Below the pieces are notes generated by a model. The model was given only the letters and a program-made list of their open reading frames with translations. It ran no database searches and had not been told where the DNA came from. Source: Thermoleophilia bacterium (GTDB taxonomy: Bacteria; Actinomycetota; Thermoleophilia; Gaiellales; Gaiellaceae). From it: a DNA stretch of 6,180 bases. The stretch covers positions 1-6,180 of the forward strand of contig JAERMP010000141.1 in the NCBI GenBank assembly GCA_016844515.1, in the 5' to 3' direction. Made by a program: the position numbers and the translations under genes. Below are positions 5,747 through 6,180 of this stretch, in pieces (within the stretch, counting starts at the first letter, position 1; each line of letters begins with the position of its first letter).

Positions 5747-6180
5747 CGCCCAGCCGCCATATGGACAGCATCGAGAATCTTCTGGTACCCGGTGCAACGG
5801 CAGAGGTTGCCCGAGAGCGCCTCGCGGATCTCGTCATCGCTCGGGTCGGGCACGCGCCGGAGGAGGTCCGCCGCTGCGACGACGAAGCCCGGCGTGCAGA
5901 AGCCGCACTGAACGGCCCCCGTCTCGGCAAAGGCCTCCTGCACCGCATGCAGGCTGCCAGCCGTCCCGAGACCCTCGACCGTGACGACCTCGTGCCCGTC
6001 CGCCTGTGCGGCGAGGACGAGGCATGAGCACACGAGCTCGCCGTCGAGGAGCACAGAGCACCGCACTCACCCTGCTCGCATGCGTTCTTCGACCCGGGGA
6101 GTGCGAGCCGGTCGCGCAGGGTCGTGAGCAGGCTCTCGCCGGCCCAGACGTCGGTCTCGAGCCGCTCGCCGTTCACGGTG
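5743..6180 (-). pseudogene. pucE: Xanthine-dehydrogenase-family [2Fe-2S] subunit (XdhC/PucE type), frameshifted and 5' partial
   Basis: This gene would carry electrons from the molybdenum site to FAD through two [2Fe-2S] clusters. It enters from the right edge: the frame is open through 6180 and TVNGERLETDV resembles an early beta strand, so a few N-terminal codons are missing. The first frame reads SKNACEQGECG and then loses the family sequence near 6060. The family resumes in another frame with CSVLLDGELVCSCLVLAAQA and continues through QCGFCTPG and NLCRCTGYQKI (second cluster, C-G-x-C...C-R-C) to the stop at 5745-5743. The break falls inside the first cluster motif, C-x4-C-G-x-C. The bases present (GGTGCTCT) would become the expected Gly-Ala-Cys-Ser if one copy of a tandem GTGC were restored, so a 4-base loss fits. 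Read straight through, the first frame continues to 5685 with unrelated residues. It is either a recent mutation or a sequencing/assembly error. The stop overlaps the start of the large subunit by 4 bases. Confidence 0.8.

Noticed and set aside
4811..5911. 366-codon open frame on the plus strand
   Set aside because: Antisense to the molybdenum subunit and its small partner. It has no recognisable motif and crosses two real genes.
6055..6068. Programmed ribosomal frameshift in the iron-sulfur subunit
   Set aside because: There is no slippery heptamer. A -1 shift would give C-x4-C-G-C, one residue short of the required C-x4-C-G-x-C, so a 4-base deletion or sequence error is the better explanation.

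Overview
The window is very GC-rich, uses GTG starts freely, and packs same-strand genes with 4-base start/stop overlaps (GTGA or ATGA). Together with a B. subtilis/actinobacterial-type xanthine dehydrogenase pair, this suggests a high-GC actinobacterium, possibly of the Thermoleophilia/soil actinobacterial kind. The assignment is an inference, because there is no rRNA or other taxonomic marker.

Layout from left to right. (1) Bases 1-374, minus strand: a small EthD-family protein overlaps by 4 bases the start of a gene that leaves the window and looks like an enoyl-CoA hydratase, probably a short catabolic operon. (2) Bases 424-2342, plus strand: a YdcZ-type five-helix membrane protein, then a complete M20C (PepD-type) dipeptidase joined to it by a GTGA overlap. 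The two form a likely translationally coupled pair divergent from ethD. (3) Bases 2343-2417: a short convergent gap with one GC hairpin. (4) Bases 2418-3068, minus strand: a Crp/Fnr-family regulator. Upstream, in the divergent gap 3069-3183, lie three TGTCA half-sites spaced exactly 6 bases apart, two of which make a perfect palindrome. (5) Bases 3184-3417, plus strand: a 77-residue secreted, strongly basic protein of unknown function. (6) Bases 3418-3529: two tandem hairpins, including an 11-bp stem, between convergent genes. (7) Bases 3530-6180, minus strand: the molybdenum-binding large subunit of a xanthine-dehydrogenase-family enzyme (XdhA/PucD type), preceded by its [2Fe-2S] subunit with an ATGA overlap. 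The [2Fe-2S] gene runs off the right edge and contains a frameshift inside its first iron-sulfur motif.

How the parts relate. The oxidoreductase subunits would form one cytoplasmic molybdo-enzyme together with an FAD subunit that is not in the window. The dipeptidase/YdcZ pair suggests peptide or amino-acid turnover. The Crp-like regulator probably controls itself and perhaps the divergent secreted protein. The window is largely ordinary metabolic sequence. The items most worth a second look are the frameshift in the iron-sulfur subunit, the three-half-site operator, and the small acid-free secreted protein. I saw no mobile element, CRISPR array, tRNA or rRNA.
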